From NCBI RefSeq assembly GCF_013466785.1, contig NZ_CP059163.1, forward strand, positions 1,674,001 through 1,738,000: a DNA stretch of 64,000 nt, written 5' to 3'. Source of the stretch: Nocardioides marinisabuli. GTDB lineage: Bacteria > Actinomycetota > Actinomycetes > Propionibacteriales > Nocardioidaceae. Position numbers and translations under genes: made by a program. Under the pieces are notes generated by a model. It worked only from the letters and a program-made list of their open reading frames with translations. It ran no database searches and was not told where the DNA came from. Positions 23,763 through 32,468 of this stretch are shown here, one piece after another (within the stretch, counting starts at the first letter, position 1; every line of letters begins with the position of its first letter).

Positions 23763-25580
23763 TCAGACGCCCAGGCGGGCCTTGAGGCCGTCGAGCTCGC
23801 TCCACAGCACGCCGGGGAGGTCGTCGCCGAACTTCTCGAACCATTCCTGGATCTGCGGGATCTCGGCCTTCCACTCCTCGGCGTCGACCTCGAGCGCGGC
23901 GGCCAGGGCGGCCTCGCTCATGTCGAGGCCGTCGGTGTCGAGCGCCTCGGGGGTCGGCACGTGGCCGATCGGGGTCTCGACCGCGGCGGCCTGGCCGTCG
24001 ATGCGCTCCACGACCCACTTCAGCACGCGGCTGTTCTCGCCGAAGCCGGGCCACAGGAAGCCGCCCTCGTCGTCGCGGCGGAACCAGTTGACGTAGAAGA
24101 TCCGCGGCAGCTTGGAGGCGTCGTTGTCCTTGCCGACGTTGATCCAGTGGCTGAAGTAGTCACCGGCGTTGTAGCCGATGAAGGGCAGCATCGCCATCGG
24201 GTCGCGGCGCACCACGCCGACCGCGCCGGTCGCGGCGGCGGTGGTCTCCGACGACAGCGTCGCGCCGAGGAAGGTGCCGTGGGTCCAGTCGCGGGCCTCG
24301 AAGACCAGCGGGACGGTGGTCTTGCGGCGACCACCGAAGAGGATCGCGTCGATCGGGACGCCGCGCGGGTCGTCGTACTCGGCAGCGAGGATGTCGCACT
24401 GCTTGATCGGGGTGCAGTAGCGGCTGTTGGGGTGGCTGGAGAGCTCCTCGGACTCGGGCGTCCAGGGCTCGCCCTTCCACGAGGTCGCCTTGGCCGGCGG
24501 GTTCTCCAGGCCCTCCCACCACACGTCGCCGTCCTCGGTGAGCGCGACGTTGGTGAAGACCGAGTTGCCCTTGTTGATGGTGCGCATGGCGTTGGGGTTG
24601 GTGTGCTCGTTGGTGCCCGGCGCCACGCCGAAGAAGCCGTACTCGGGGTTGACGGCCCACAGGCGGCCGTCCTCGCCGATGCGCATCCAAGCGATGTCGT
24701 CGCCGAGGGTCTCGACCTTCCAGCCCGGGATGGTGGGCTGCAGCATCGCGAGGTTGGTCTTGCCGCAGGCGCTCGGGAAGGCCGCGGCGACGTACTTGGT
24801 GACCCCCTGGGGGCTGGTGAGCTTGAGGATCAGCATGTGCTCGGCGAGCCAGCCCTCGTCGCGCGCCATCACCGAGGCGATGCGCAGCGCGTAGCACTTC
24901 TTGCCCAGCAGCGCGTTGCCGCCGTACCCGGAGCCGAACGACCAGATCGCGCGCTCCTCGGGGAACTGCACGATGTACTTGGTGTCGTTGCAGGGCCACT
25001 TCACGTCGGGCTCGCCCTCGGCGAGGGGGTGGCCCACCGAGTGCACGGCCTGCACGAAGTCGGCGTCCAGCTCGGTCATGCGCTCGAGCACCTTGGAGCC
25101 CATCCGGGCCATGACGCGCATCGAGGCGGTGACGTAGGCGGAGTCGGTGAGCTCGATGCCGAACATCGGCTTCTCGGCGTCGAGGTGACCCATCACGAAG
25201 GGGATGACGTACATGGTGCGACCGGTCATGCAGCCGTCGTAGAGACCGCGCATGATCGACTTCATCTCGTCGGGCGCCATCCAGTTGTTGGTGGGCCCGC
25301 AGTCCTTCTCGTCGACCGAGCAGATGTAGGTGCGGTCCTCGACGCGCGCCACGTCGATGGGGTCGGAGGCCGCGTAGTAGGAGTTCGGCTTGATGCTCGG
25401 GTTGAGCTGGGTGAACGTGCCGGTGCCGACGAGCGCGTCGGTCAGCATGGTCCACTCGTCGTCGGAGCCGGTGCACCAGTAGATGGCGTCGGGCTTGGTC
25501 ATCGCCGCGACCTCCGCGACGAAGTCCAGGATGCCCTGGTGGGTCGTGGGGGCGTCGTTCAGTGCCTGGTCGGCGGTCAT
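23763..25580 (-). CDS. pckG: Phosphoenolpyruvate carboxykinase (GTP)
   Basis: This 605-aa enzyme interconverts oxaloacetate and PEP with GTP in gluconeogenesis. It has the GTP-class signatures: the P-loop [13 protein letters not shown] (~270) with the reactive hyper-mobile Cys, kinase motif 2 around [26 protein letters not shown], and the ligand Arg in [10 protein letters not shown]. The length matches the ~610-aa family. ATG at 25580 has GAGAGGTAAGG upstream. It is monocistronic, with a terminator at 23702-23734, and is the last core-type gene before the tRNA-Arg junction. Confidence 0.97.
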   Translation of the reverse strand: MTADQALNDAPTTHQGILDFVAEVAAMTKPDAIYWCTGSDDEWTMLTDALVGTGTFTQLNPSIKPNSYYAASDPIDVARVEDRTYICSVDEKDCGPTNNWMAPDEMKSIMRGLYDGCMTGRTMYVIPFVMGHLDAEKPMFGIELTDSAYVTASMRVMARMGSKVLERMTELDADFVQAVHSVGHPLAEGEPDVKWPCNDTKYIVQFPEERAIWSFGSGYGGNALLGKKCYALRIASVMARDEGWLAEHMLILKLTSPQGVTKYVAAAFPSACGKTNLAMLQPTIPGWKVETLGDDIAWMRIGEDGRLWAVNPEYGFFGVAPGTNEHTNPNAMRTINKGNSVFTNVALTEDGDVWWEGLENPPAKATSWKGEPWTPESEELSSHPNSRYCTPIKQCDILAAEYDDPRGVPIDAILFGGRRKTTVPLVFEARDWTHGTFLGATLSSETTAAATGAVGVVRRDPMAMLPFIGYNAGDYFSHWINVGKDNDASKLPRIFYVNWFRRDDEGGFLWPGFGENSRVLKWVVERIDGQAAAVETPIGHVPTPEALDTDGLDMSEAALAAALEVDAEEWKAEIPQIQEWFEKFGDDLPGVLWSELDGLKARLGV

Positions 25581-25921
25581 CTGCCTTACCTCTCGCGCAT
25601 TCGCGGGGACCTGGCCTCGCGGAGCGGGGTCGGCAGGCGCCCCGGCCGTCGAGCGTATCGACGGTGTGTCGTGGAGCTGGTGTGGATCGCGTGGCGTCGT
25701 TGCCGGCGACTTTTGTAGGGTCCTGGTGCGGTGCCGATGAGGGTCTCCGCCTGGGACTTCGGCGAATGTACCGCCGCGCTTTAACCCCGCATATTGGATC
25801 GTTCAACGCTGTGTGCCGCGGGTCACAGCCCGGCCGGCGTACGTCGTGGGGCACGGCCCGATTTCAACTCGCCGGGCGACTCGGCTACTCTTCTCAGGTC
25901 GCTCGGCACGCTGGGCGACGG
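25581..25921. other. Intergenic region upstream of pckG and tRNA-Arg
   Basis: This 341-bp gap must hold the pckG promoter (minus strand) and the tRNA-Arg promoter (plus strand). It contains a locally AT-richer stretch (about 25765-25815, ending near TTTAACCCCGCATATTGG). I see no convincing coding sequence, repeat or RNA structure. Confidence 0.6.
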
Positions 25922-25994
25922 GCGCCTGTAGCTCAACGGATAGAGCATCTGACTACGGATCAGAAGGTTTGGGGTTCGAATCCCTACAGGCGCG
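25922..25994 (+). tRNA. tRNA-Arg (anticodon ACG), CCA not encoded
   Basis: The acceptor strands GCGCCTG and CAGGCGC pair perfectly. The anticodon arm TCTGA-CTACGGA-TCAGA gives ACG. The T-arm GGGGTTCGAATCCC is intact and the discriminator is G. The genome shows GCA after the discriminator, so CCA is added post-transcriptionally. Its 3' end is repeated at 27037-27054. Confidence 0.97.
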
Positions 25995-26000
25995 CAAGAC
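25983..26000 (+). repeat. Left copy of attachment-site-like direct repeat (tRNA-Arg 3' end)
   Basis: CCTACAGGCGCGCAAGAC covers the last 12 nt of tRNA-Arg(ACG) plus 6 nt downstream. An identical 18-bp copy lies at 27037-27054. This is the arrangement left by integrases that use a tRNA 3' end as attB. Confidence 0.75.
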
Positions 26001-26486
26001 ACGAACATCCGCTGACCTGGTGAGAGACAGGGAAGCGGTTGTTTTGCTTGCAGGGCGCGGTAGCTCTGCGCAGGGCACGGACACGCTAGGGACACAGGTC
26101 CGTCGCCCGGAAGAGCGAGTCTCATGGGCCATCGGCTCTGGCTCCCGCGGAGGTAGTTCGCTCGTGCTGCGGTCGATCGCGCCGCAATGGTGTTCCAGGG
26201 GTTCCGGTACCCACCCGTTTCTGCGGCCGGCATGGCACCTCATCCCGATCGGGCTGGCCGAGCTGCATGCACGTCGAAGGCACCGCTCGGGACCGGCAGC
26301 CGTTGAGGCCGGGCTCCCTGCGTCGGCTCCAGGCTCCGTAAGGACACTGCGCCCGAGTTGGCTCGTTGCAGCGATGGAGCCTCAGGCCCTCGGGGGAACC
26401 CGCCTGTCATTGAGGAGAGTCCCGTGGAGTGGTGGGGTTTAAGGACCGGCGTGGTGGCGTGAAGTAGGCGGCCATCAGCGGGATCC
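26001..26486. other. Non-coding segment between att-like repeat and transposase remnant
   Basis: This stretch of ~490 bp holds no reading frame I can support on either strand; the open frames lack SD sites and known motifs. It is less GC-biased than the core chromosome. It may be decayed mobile DNA. Confidence 0.5.
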
Positions 26487-26935
26487 TCCCTGCTCGCGCA
26501 CGTCCCGAAGACGCACGCCGACATGGTCGCCGCGGTGTTCCGGACGATCTTCGCTCAACCCGACCCCGAGGCCGTCTCGACGGCTGGGACGAGGTCCGTG
26601 ACCAGCTCGCCGGCTCGTTCCCGAAGGTCGGGCCGCTGATGGACGCAGGCAAGTCCGAGGTCCTCGCTTTCACCGGCTACCCCAAGGCCCACTGGCGCAA
26701 GATCTGGTCGACCAACCCACTCGAGCGGATCAACAAAAAGATCAAGCGCCGCAGCCGGGTCGTGGGGATCTTCCCCAACGCCGCCGCGGTCCTCCGCCTC
26801 GTCGGCGCGATCCTGGGCGACATGCACGACGAGTGGATCTCAGGCGACCGCCGCTACCTCACAGAGGAGTCCTTGGCCCTGCTCGCCGGCACCATGGATA
26901 CTGGACACCGCGCCGCCACCAACAGCGGCACGTAG
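26487..26935 (+). pseudogene. IS256-family transposase remnant, truncated and frameshifted
   Basis: The 3' part encodes the conserved C-terminus of IS256 (Mutator) transposases: KAHWRKIWSTNPLERINKKI, RRSRVVGIFPNAAAVLRLVG and MHDEWISGDRRYLTEESLA, to the stop at 26935. Upstream, SLLAHVPKTHADMVAAVF and IFAQPDPEAV read in a different frame. The join at about 26577-26584 has 8 nt where 9 are expected, a one-base loss. The N-terminal two thirds, including the first catalytic Asp residues, are missing. The element is therefore dead. Confidence 0.9.
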
Positions 26936-27236
26936 GGCTCCGAGGACCATCTCAAGGCCCACCACCCAGCGGGCCCTGTCCTCGGCGCCATTCCGGCGAC
27001 CCGAGACACGTTCTCTCGACGTTTTGAGCCAGGACACCTACAGGCGCGCAAGACCCGACAGGTCCTGACCTGCGGCGTGGCGGATCCGGGGCTGATCGTC
27101 GTCAAGGCCCCAGCAGCCTGGAGACACAAGGACTCGTCAGCAGTCGCTGAGCCCCCCGACTTATGGTCTGCTCGCGTCTAGGCAGTCCCGGGGCTCCGGT
27201 TGCCGATGTGATGCTTGCTTCCTCGGGCTGGAGGTC
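26936..27236. other. Gap containing the second att-like repeat
   Basis: This 301-bp gap carries no supported gene. Its only recognisable element is the 18-bp copy of the tRNA-Arg 3' end at 27037-27054. DNA after it, up to the alcohol dehydrogenase stop, shows no repeats or hairpins that I can confirm. Confidence 0.6.
27037..27054 (+). repeat. Right copy of attachment-site-like direct repeat
   Basis: CCTACAGGCGCGCAAGAC is an exact copy of 25983-26000, in the same orientation and 1,054 bp away. It is not part of a complete tRNA. It marks the far end of the small segment holding the IS256 remnant, or an internal junction of a larger island. Confidence 0.75.
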
Positions 27237-28274
27237 TCACGGGACCAGGACGGCTCTGCCCGTTACGTCGCCGTTGAGCAGATCTGCGAAGGCGGCGGGT
27301 CCTTCATCGAGGGTGTACAGCACGGTCTCGACCGCGATGCTGCCGATCTGAGCTAGGTGCAGCACCTGGCGCTGATCGTCTCGAGTCCCTGTGTAGGAAC
27401 GTCTGACGTCCACGCCCCAGGCAAGTGATCGCGGGCGGGGGATCGACGGGTATGTCACGGTGCCTCCACCGGCTCCGACCAGTCGCAGCGCACCGTCGCA
27501 GGCCATGGATTGGGCGGCCACATCCAAGGTGGCTTGGCTTCCGACGAAGTCGAAGGCAGCGTCGACGCCGTGCCCGTCAGTCAGCTCGCGGATTCCGGAC
27601 ACCACCTCCGCGCCGTTGAGCAGGACTTCGTCCGCACCTGCCAAGGTGGCGGTCTCCAGCTTGTCCCGACTCACATCGACGGCAACGATGCGCGCGTCTG
27701 TGGTGGCCTTGAGAATCTGCACTGCGATGTGCCCGAGTCCGCCAGCACCCAGGACGAGCGCAGTCGAGTGTGCACCGAGGCGGTGGCGAGCGCCGTTGAT
27801 CGCGTGCATCGGTGTCAGGCCGGCGTCCGCGAGCGGCCCCGCTGTCACGGGATCGAGTGTCCCGAGAGGCTCGAGATGCCGGGCCGGCGCCTTCATGTAC
27901 TCGGCCATCCCGCCGGCCGGGCCGAGGCCCGGGCACGGCGGGGTCCCGATCGCGGTGGCGGAGGTCGAACAGACGTTGTCCCTCCCGTCGAGACAAGCGC
28001 GGCAGGTGCCGCAGGCCCAGACCAGGCACACCAGGACCGGGTCTCCTTCGGACCAGCCCGTCACAGCCGACCCCATGGCTGCGATGGTTCCGGCGGTCTC
28101 GTGTCCGAGGGTCAGAGCGGGAGTGGGCCGTTGGGGACCGTGGAGCACCGACACGTCGGTGTGGCACAGGCCTGCGCCCGACACCTTCACCAGTACCTCG
28201 TCAGGCCCGATCTCGGGTAGGGGGACGTCTCGGAGCTCAAGCACGTGAGGAGCGAGAAGTTGGAGTGCGCGCAT
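27237..28274 (-). CDS. Zinc-dependent alcohol dehydrogenase
   Basis: This 345-aa medium-chain dehydrogenase has catalytic zinc ligands in GAGLCHTDVSVLHG (Cys) and LGHETAGTI (His-Glu). Structural zinc cysteines lie in CLVWACGTCRACLDGRDNVC, although the set is spaced unusually because the first cysteine comes early in the VLVCLVWACGTC segment. The NAD-binding motif is VLGAGGLGHIAVQIL. It oxidises an alcohol to an aldehyde or ketone; the substrate is unknown. ATG at 28274 gives MRALQLLAPH. It is divergent from the acyl-CoA dehydrogenase gene and is the first intact gene after the tRNA-Arg junction. Confidence 0.92.
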   Translation of the reverse strand: MRALQLLAPHVLELRDVPLPEIGPDEVLVKVSGAGLCHTDVSVLHGPQRPTPALTLGHETAGTIAAMGSAVTGWSEGDPVLVCLVWACGTCRACLDGRDNVCSTSATAIGTPPCPGLGPAGGMAEYMKAPARHLEPLGTLDPVTAGPLADAGLTPMHAINGARHRLGAHSTALVLGAGGLGHIAVQILKATTDARIVAVDVSRDKLETATLAGADEVLLNGAEVVSGIRELTDGHGVDAAFDFVGSQATLDVAAQSMACDGALRLVGAGGGTVTYPSIPRPRSLAWGVDVRRSYTGTRDDQRQVLHLAQIGSIAVETVLYTLDEGPAAFADLLNGDVTGRAVLVP

Positions 28275-28376
28275 GCGGGCCTTCCGATCAGGTCGGGTGC
28301 GGGCCGCCGAGGATTCTGTTGCCTGGGAGCGCTGGTGCGCCACTCCGGCGGAGAGAGTGACGCGGTTCCTTGGATC

Positions 28377-28395
28377 TAGTATCATAATTGGTATG
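28377..28395 (+). promoter_or_regulatory. AT-rich promoter/operator A (AGTATCATAAT)
   Basis: AGTATCATAAT at 28378-28388 is identical, on the other strand, to the motif at 41434-41444. TATCAT (28380-28385) can be a -10 box. Its spacing places the transcription start at about the ATG at 28393, so a leaderless mRNA is likely. The local A/T content stands out against flanking GC-rich DNA. Confidence 0.6.
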
Positions 28396-29622
28396 AATGA
28401 CGGTGTGAAAGACCTGGTTGGGTCCGTCGACCCGGCCGACGCGTTCAGGCTCCGCGTGCGTTCCATGCTCGTCGAGGAGCTGCCGGAGGACTGGGCAGGG
28501 GTCGGCAGGCTCGACCATGACGAAGCGAGGGACTTCGCCGAGCGATGGCGTGGCGTGCTGGCGGAGCGCGGCCTCCTGGCAACGTCGTGGCCCATCGAAT
28601 ACGGAGGCGCGGGACTGACCGAGCTCGAACAGGTCGTCATGGCGGAAGAGTTCGCCAAGGTTGGTGTGCCGACCGGCACGATGAACGATCTCTTCAGCAT
28701 CACGATGATCGGCAACACGATCCTGCACTGGGGCACCGAGGAGCAGAAGCAGCACTTCCTGCCCCGGATCCTGTCTGGCGAGGACGTCTGGTGCCAGGGC
28801 TACTCCGAGCCCGGCGCGGGCTCAGACCTCGCTGCACTGTCGACGCGGGCGGTGCTCGACGGCGACGAGTGGGTCATCAACGGACAGAAGATCTGGACGT
28901 CCGGCGGACACCTGGCCAACTGGATCTTCGTGCTGGTCCGCACCAATCCCGACGCCCCCAAGCACGGTGGCATCTCGATGCTCCTGGTCCCGATGGACCA
29001 AGAGGGTGTTGATGTCCGGCCGATCCGCAACATGGGCGGCGAGACTGATTTCAACGAGGTCTACTTCACCGACGCTCGGTGCCCCAAGAAGAACGTGCTC
29101 GGCGAGGTCGACAACGGGTGGCGCGTCGCGATGACCCTGCTGGGCTTCGAGAGGGGTGAATCGGCTGCGACGCTGCCGATCATGTTCCGCGCCGAGCTCG
29201 AGCGTCTCTTCGACCTGGCGCGCGAGAACGGTGCTGTGGACGAACCGGCTATGCGCGACAAGCTGGCCGACGCCTACATCGGCAACGAGGTCATGCGTTT
29301 CCTCGGCAACGACTCGCTGGCCCGCTACCTCGCCGGCAATCCGCCCGGGCCGGACGCGGCGATCAACAAGCTCTACTGGAGCGAGTACCACCAGGACGTG
29401 ACGGAGCTGGCGCTCGACGTGCTCGACCGCGAGAGCCTCGTTGCCGAGGGTCGCCGCCCGACGAACACGATCATGTTCCAGACCGACGACGTCGGCGCTC
29501 CGAGCACCAGCGCCTCGTGGATCATCACGTTCGCGATCTCGCGCTCCGGGACCATCTACGCCGGCACCTCCGAGATCCAGAAGTCGATCATCGGCGAGAA
29601 GCTGCTGGGTCTCCCCAAGTGA
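28393..29622 (+). CDS. Acyl-CoA dehydrogenase, alpha-type subunit (pair 1)
   Basis: This 409-aa flavoprotein keeps the N-terminal and middle ACAD domains: PIEYGGAGLTELEQVVMAEEF, CQGYSEPGAGSDLAALSTRA (flavin/substrate loop) and EWVINGQKIWTSGG. Its C-terminal YAGTSEIQKSIIGEKLLGLP retains the adenine-binding segment. It lacks the R-x-Q-F-G-R motif, which the adjacent 371-aa protein supplies. This is the pattern of heteromeric ACADs such as the ChsE pair of steroid side-chain degradation. It would desaturate an acyl-CoA at the alpha-beta position. No SD precedes ATG 28393. Confidence 0.88.
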   Translation: MNDGVKDLVGSVDPADAFRLRVRSMLVEELPEDWAGVGRLDHDEARDFAERWRGVLAERGLLATSWPIEYGGAGLTELEQVVMAEEFAKVGVPTGTMNDLFSITMIGNTILHWGTEEQKQHFLPRILSGEDVWCQGYSEPGAGSDLAALSTRAVLDGDEWVINGQKIWTSGGHLANWIFVLVRTNPDAPKHGGISMLLVPMDQEGVDVRPIRNMGGETDFNEVYFTDARCPKKNVLGEVDNGWRVAMTLLGFERGESAATLPIMFRAELERLFDLARENGAVDEPAMRDKLADAYIGNEVMRFLGNDSLARYLAGNPPGPDAAINKLYWSEYHQDVTELALDVLDRESLVAEGRRPTNTIMFQTDDVGAPSTSASWIITFAISRSGTIYAGTSEIQKSIIGEKLLGLPK

Positions 29623-29648
29623 CGACGCACGCACAGAAGGCAGCAACC

Positions 29649-30764
29649 ATGGAAACCTTGCTCGACGACGACCAGGTGTCGTACCAGCGCAGCCTGCGCA
29701 AGTTCTTCAGCACGCAGTGGACCGACGACCAGGTGCGAGCGGACATGGTTGCCGAGGCGCCCGACCGCACGACCTGGCAACGTCTGTCGGCCGAGCTCGG
29801 AGTGGCGGGGCTGAACATCCCCGAGGAGCACGGCGGTTCTGGAGGGGCGCCGGCCGAGGCGCTGCTCGTCGCCGAGGAGATGGGTCGCGCACTCTACGGC
29901 GGTCCCTACCTGAGCACCGTCGTGCTGGCCGCCAACGCGATCGTGCTCAGCGGCGACGCTGCGATCGCGGGGCAGACCCTCCCGGGGATCGCCGCCGGCG
30001 AGGAGACCGCAGCCCTCGCACTCATCGAGAACGGTCGCGACCGCTCCCGGGCCCCGGCGCCGGAGGCGACGTCGACGGACGAGGGGTGGGTCGTCAGTGG
30101 CGAGGCCCGGCGGGTCATCGGTGGCGCCGATGCCGATCACTTGCTGGTCGAGGCGTCGACGCCTGCGGGGCGGTCGCTGTTCCTGCTGACTGGCACCGGC
30201 GGCATCGAACGCATCGCAACGGAGACCCTCGACCCGACCCGACGCATGGCCACGCTGATTCTCGACGAGGCTCCCGCGCAGCTCGTCGGCAGTGACGGCC
30301 AGGCGGCCGAGATCGTCCTGGCACTGAAGCCACTCGTGTCGCTGGCGCTCTCGGCGGAGGCTGTCGGCGGGGCCGCTCGTTGTGTGGACGACACGGTCGA
30401 GTACGCGAAGGTCCGCCAGCAGTTTGGCCGACCCGTCGGGTCCTTCCAGGCCGTCAAGCACCGTTGCTCCGAGATGCAGGTCCGTCTGGACGGCGCCCGG
30501 GCCGGCGTCCGTCACGCCGGCAAGGTGCTCGTCGACCGCGACGAGGACCTCGACCTGCTCGCGTCGGTCATCAAGGTCTTTGCGACCAGGTCGTACTTCG
30601 AGACGGCAGCAGACATGATCCAGCTGCATGGTGGCATCGGCTTCACCTGGGAGCACTCGGCCCACCTGCACTTCAAGAGGGCCAAGTCGTTGGAGCTCTT
30701 GGGTGGAACCCACGCCGAACACCGAGCGGCCATCGCCGATGTCGTGCTTGCGTCCCGAGGCTGA
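29649..30764 (+). CDS. Acyl-CoA dehydrogenase, beta-type subunit (pair 1)
   Basis: This 371-aa ACAD homologue has a degenerate middle domain without the SEPGAGSD loop. Its C-terminal domain is well kept: YAKVRQQFGRPVGSFQAVKH (FAD pyrophosphate Arg/Gln) and IQLHGGIGFTWEHSAHLHFKRAKS. The two proteins complement each other's motifs, so an alpha2beta2 heterotetramer is likely. ATG at 29649 has AGAAGG eight nt upstream; a GTG at 29619 overlapping the previous stop is an alternative. It continues the operon begun at 28393. Confidence 0.87.
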   Translation: METLLDDDQVSYQRSLRKFFSTQWTDDQVRADMVAEAPDRTTWQRLSAELGVAGLNIPEEHGGSGGAPAEALLVAEEMGRALYGGPYLSTVVLAANAIVLSGDAAIAGQTLPGIAAGEETAALALIENGRDRSRAPAPEATSTDEGWVVSGEARRVIGGADADHLLVEASTPAGRSLFLLTGTGGIERIATETLDPTRRMATLILDEAPAQLVGSDGQAAEIVLALKPLVSLALSAEAVGGAARCVDDTVEYAKVRQQFGRPVGSFQAVKHRCSEMQVRLDGARAGVRHAGKVLVDRDEDLDLLASVIKVFATRSYFETAADMIQLHGGIGFTWEHSAHLHFKRAKSLELLGGTHAEHRAAIADVVLASRG

Positions 30765-31632
30765 GGTCGCCCCAGCCTGGTTCGTCGAGGCTCTGGCAGA
30801 CCCCGGCGTGACCCGCGCCGTCCAAGTCTGCGGCGTCCGTGTCGAGTACCGGGTGTGGGGGCCGGAAGGCGCGCCCGTCGTGGTTCTGATCCACGGTGGG
30901 GCCGCGCACGGTGGGTGGTGGGACCATCTTGGTCCGCACCTGGCGAAGGGGCGCCGCGTGGCGGCCCTCGACCTCTCGGGCCACGGCTCGAGCGGTTCTC
31001 GCGTGGACTACGACTTCCTCACCTGGGCCGACGAGGTTGTCGAGGTGGCCTCGGCGGAGGGCTCGGACCAGCCGGTCGTCATCGGTCACAGCATGGGCGG
31101 CGTGGTGGCCCTGACGGCCGCCTTCCGTCATGCGGCGCGCCTGGCCGGCGCGGTCATCGTCGATCTGCCGGACTGGGTGCTGGAGGGTCGAGTGCCCCCA
31201 CGGCTCGAGCAACTGCCCACGCGACGCCACCACGCGTCGCGCGAGTCGGCCGTGCGGCGCTTCCGCGCCCGCCCGGCGGACCCCATGCGGCAGGAGTACA
31301 TCGAGCGGCACGTGGCGGGGCGCTCGGTCCACCTGACCGCCGATGGCTGGACCTGGCGGTTCGACCACGCGGTGACGACCCACGACTCGTTTCCGGCCGA
31401 CCTCTGGGGCACTGCGAGGTGCCCAGTCGCCATCGTGCTCGCCGAGCGGAGCCTCCTGGCGTCAGAGGCTGTCGACCAGATGACCGACCGCCTTGGTGGC
31501 GTGGAGGTCGTCACCATCGCCGACGCCGGGCACCACATCATGCTCGACCAGCCGTTGGCGCTCCTGGCTGGCCTGGAGGACATCCTCGGCGGATGGTCAT
31601 GGCGACGCGCGTCAGGTGCGGGATCGGGCTGA
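30739..31632 (+). CDS. Alpha/beta hydrolase
   Basis: This ~297-aa alpha/beta-fold hydrolase has the oxyanion turn LIHGGAAHGGWWDHL, the nucleophile elbow VIGHSMGGVVAL, and the catalytic His in IADAGHHIMLDQP. The acid is probably the Asp near the AIVLAERS strand or a neighbour. It may hydrolyse an ester, lactone or C-C bond, for instance a product of the Baeyer-Villiger enzyme. ATG at 30739 overlaps the preceding gene by 26 nt; a later start cannot be excluded. Confidence 0.85.
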   Translation: MSCLRPEAEVAPAWFVEALADPGVTRAVQVCGVRVEYRVWGPEGAPVVVLIHGGAAHGGWWDHLGPHLAKGRRVAALDLSGHGSSGSRVDYDFLTWADEVVEVASAEGSDQPVVIGHSMGGVVALTAAFRHAARLAGAVIVDLPDWVLEGRVPPRLEQLPTRRHHASRESAVRRFRARPADPMRQEYIERHVAGRSVHLTADGWTWRFDHAVTTHDSFPADLWGTARCPVAIVLAERSLLASEAVDQMTDRLGGVEVVTIADAGHHIMLDQPLALLAGLEDILGGWSWRRASGAGSG

Positions 31633-31688
31633 GCTGCGGAATCGTCGGAGAGGCACGCTCGGCCGAATGTCGATCGGGCAAAATCCTG

Positions 31689-31704
31689 CGTATCATAGTG
31701 CGAG
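31689..31704 (+). promoter_or_regulatory. Promoter/operator B (CGTATCATAGT)
   Basis: CGTATCATAGT at 31689-31699 resembles the AGTAT(C/G)ATA motif of sites A, E and H. TATCAT at 31691-31696 is a good -10 box, and a GTG start codon follows at 31704, consistent with a leaderless GntR mRNA that may be autoregulated. Confidence 0.5.
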
Positions 31705-32453
31705 TGAAGCCCGTCGAAATGAATGCGTTCAGACAGCGCACCCCCAAGGCGTCCGAACGACTCGCTCGCCACCTGGCGACGTCCATCGTCGAGGGGGAGA
31801 TCGAGGAGGGCGCCCGCCTCCCGCACGAGGGCGAGATGCTGTCGCAGCTGCAGGTGGGCCGCGCAACCCTGCGCGAGGCGCTGCGCCTGCTCGAGGTGTG
31901 GGGACTCGTCGTCATCCGCACAGGCCCCGGCGGAGGGCCCACGGTCCGCCGCCCCAGCTCCGGTGAGTTCGCCGAGCAGCTCGCGCTCATGCTGCAGTTC
32001 CAGCAGCTGACCCTGCAGGACGTGTCCGACGCGCGGCTGGCCCTGGAGCCGATGATGGCTCGCCTGGCCGCCGAGCGAATCACCCCCGAGGCGATCGCCG
32101 AGCTCCGGGACTCCATCGAGATCATGCGGCGCAGCTACGACGACCCGGCCGAGTTCTGGTTGCAGAACGCCCGGTTCCACTCGGCAGTCGCCAAGGCCGG
32201 CGAGAGCACGATCATCAGCACGATCATCGACGCGCTGAAGTTCATCGGTGACGGAGCCTCCAGCGGCGTCCACTACGCCCGGCCGGAGCTCGAGGAGGTG
32301 GTCCACGCCCACTCGCAGGTCGTCGACCGTCTGGAGGCCGGAGATGCTGAGGGTGCTGCGTCGTCGATGCACCGCCACCTCGACGCCGGGCGTCGCTTCA
32401 TCGGCAAACAGGCGCCGCAGGCATTGAAGGCCCGCATCCTCTGGCCGGAGTGA
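31704..32453 (+). CDS. GntR/FCD (FadR-type) transcriptional regulator 1
   Basis: This ~249-aa repressor has an N-terminal winged HTH (ARHLATSIVEGEIEEGARLPHEGEM, RATLREALRLLEVWGLVVIRTG). The C-terminal helical FCD ligand domain has metal-type His residues in NARFHSAVAKAGE and HYARPELEEVVHAHSQV. Such regulators sense acyl-CoAs or organic acids. The start could be GTG at 31704 (leaderless) or ATG at 31719 (MNAFRQRT). It sits between catabolic genes and likely controls part of this region. Confidence 0.88.
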   Translation: MKPVEMNAFRQRTPKASERLARHLATSIVEGEIEEGARLPHEGEMLSQLQVGRATLREALRLLEVWGLVVIRTGPGGGPTVRRPSSGEFAEQLALMLQFQQLTLQDVSDARLALEPMMARLAAERITPEAIAELRDSIEIMRRSYDDPAEFWLQNARFHSAVAKAGESTIISTIIDALKFIGDGASSGVHYARPELEEVVHAHSQVVDRLEAGDAEGAASSMHRHLDAGRRFIGKQAPQALKARILWPE

Positions 32454-32468
32454 CCGCGCTCGACCTGC

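Noticed and set aside
26045..26442. Open frame following tRNA-Arg that starts within the tRNA
   Set aside because: It includes the tRNA sequence itself, lacks an SD and has no similarity that I can recognise.
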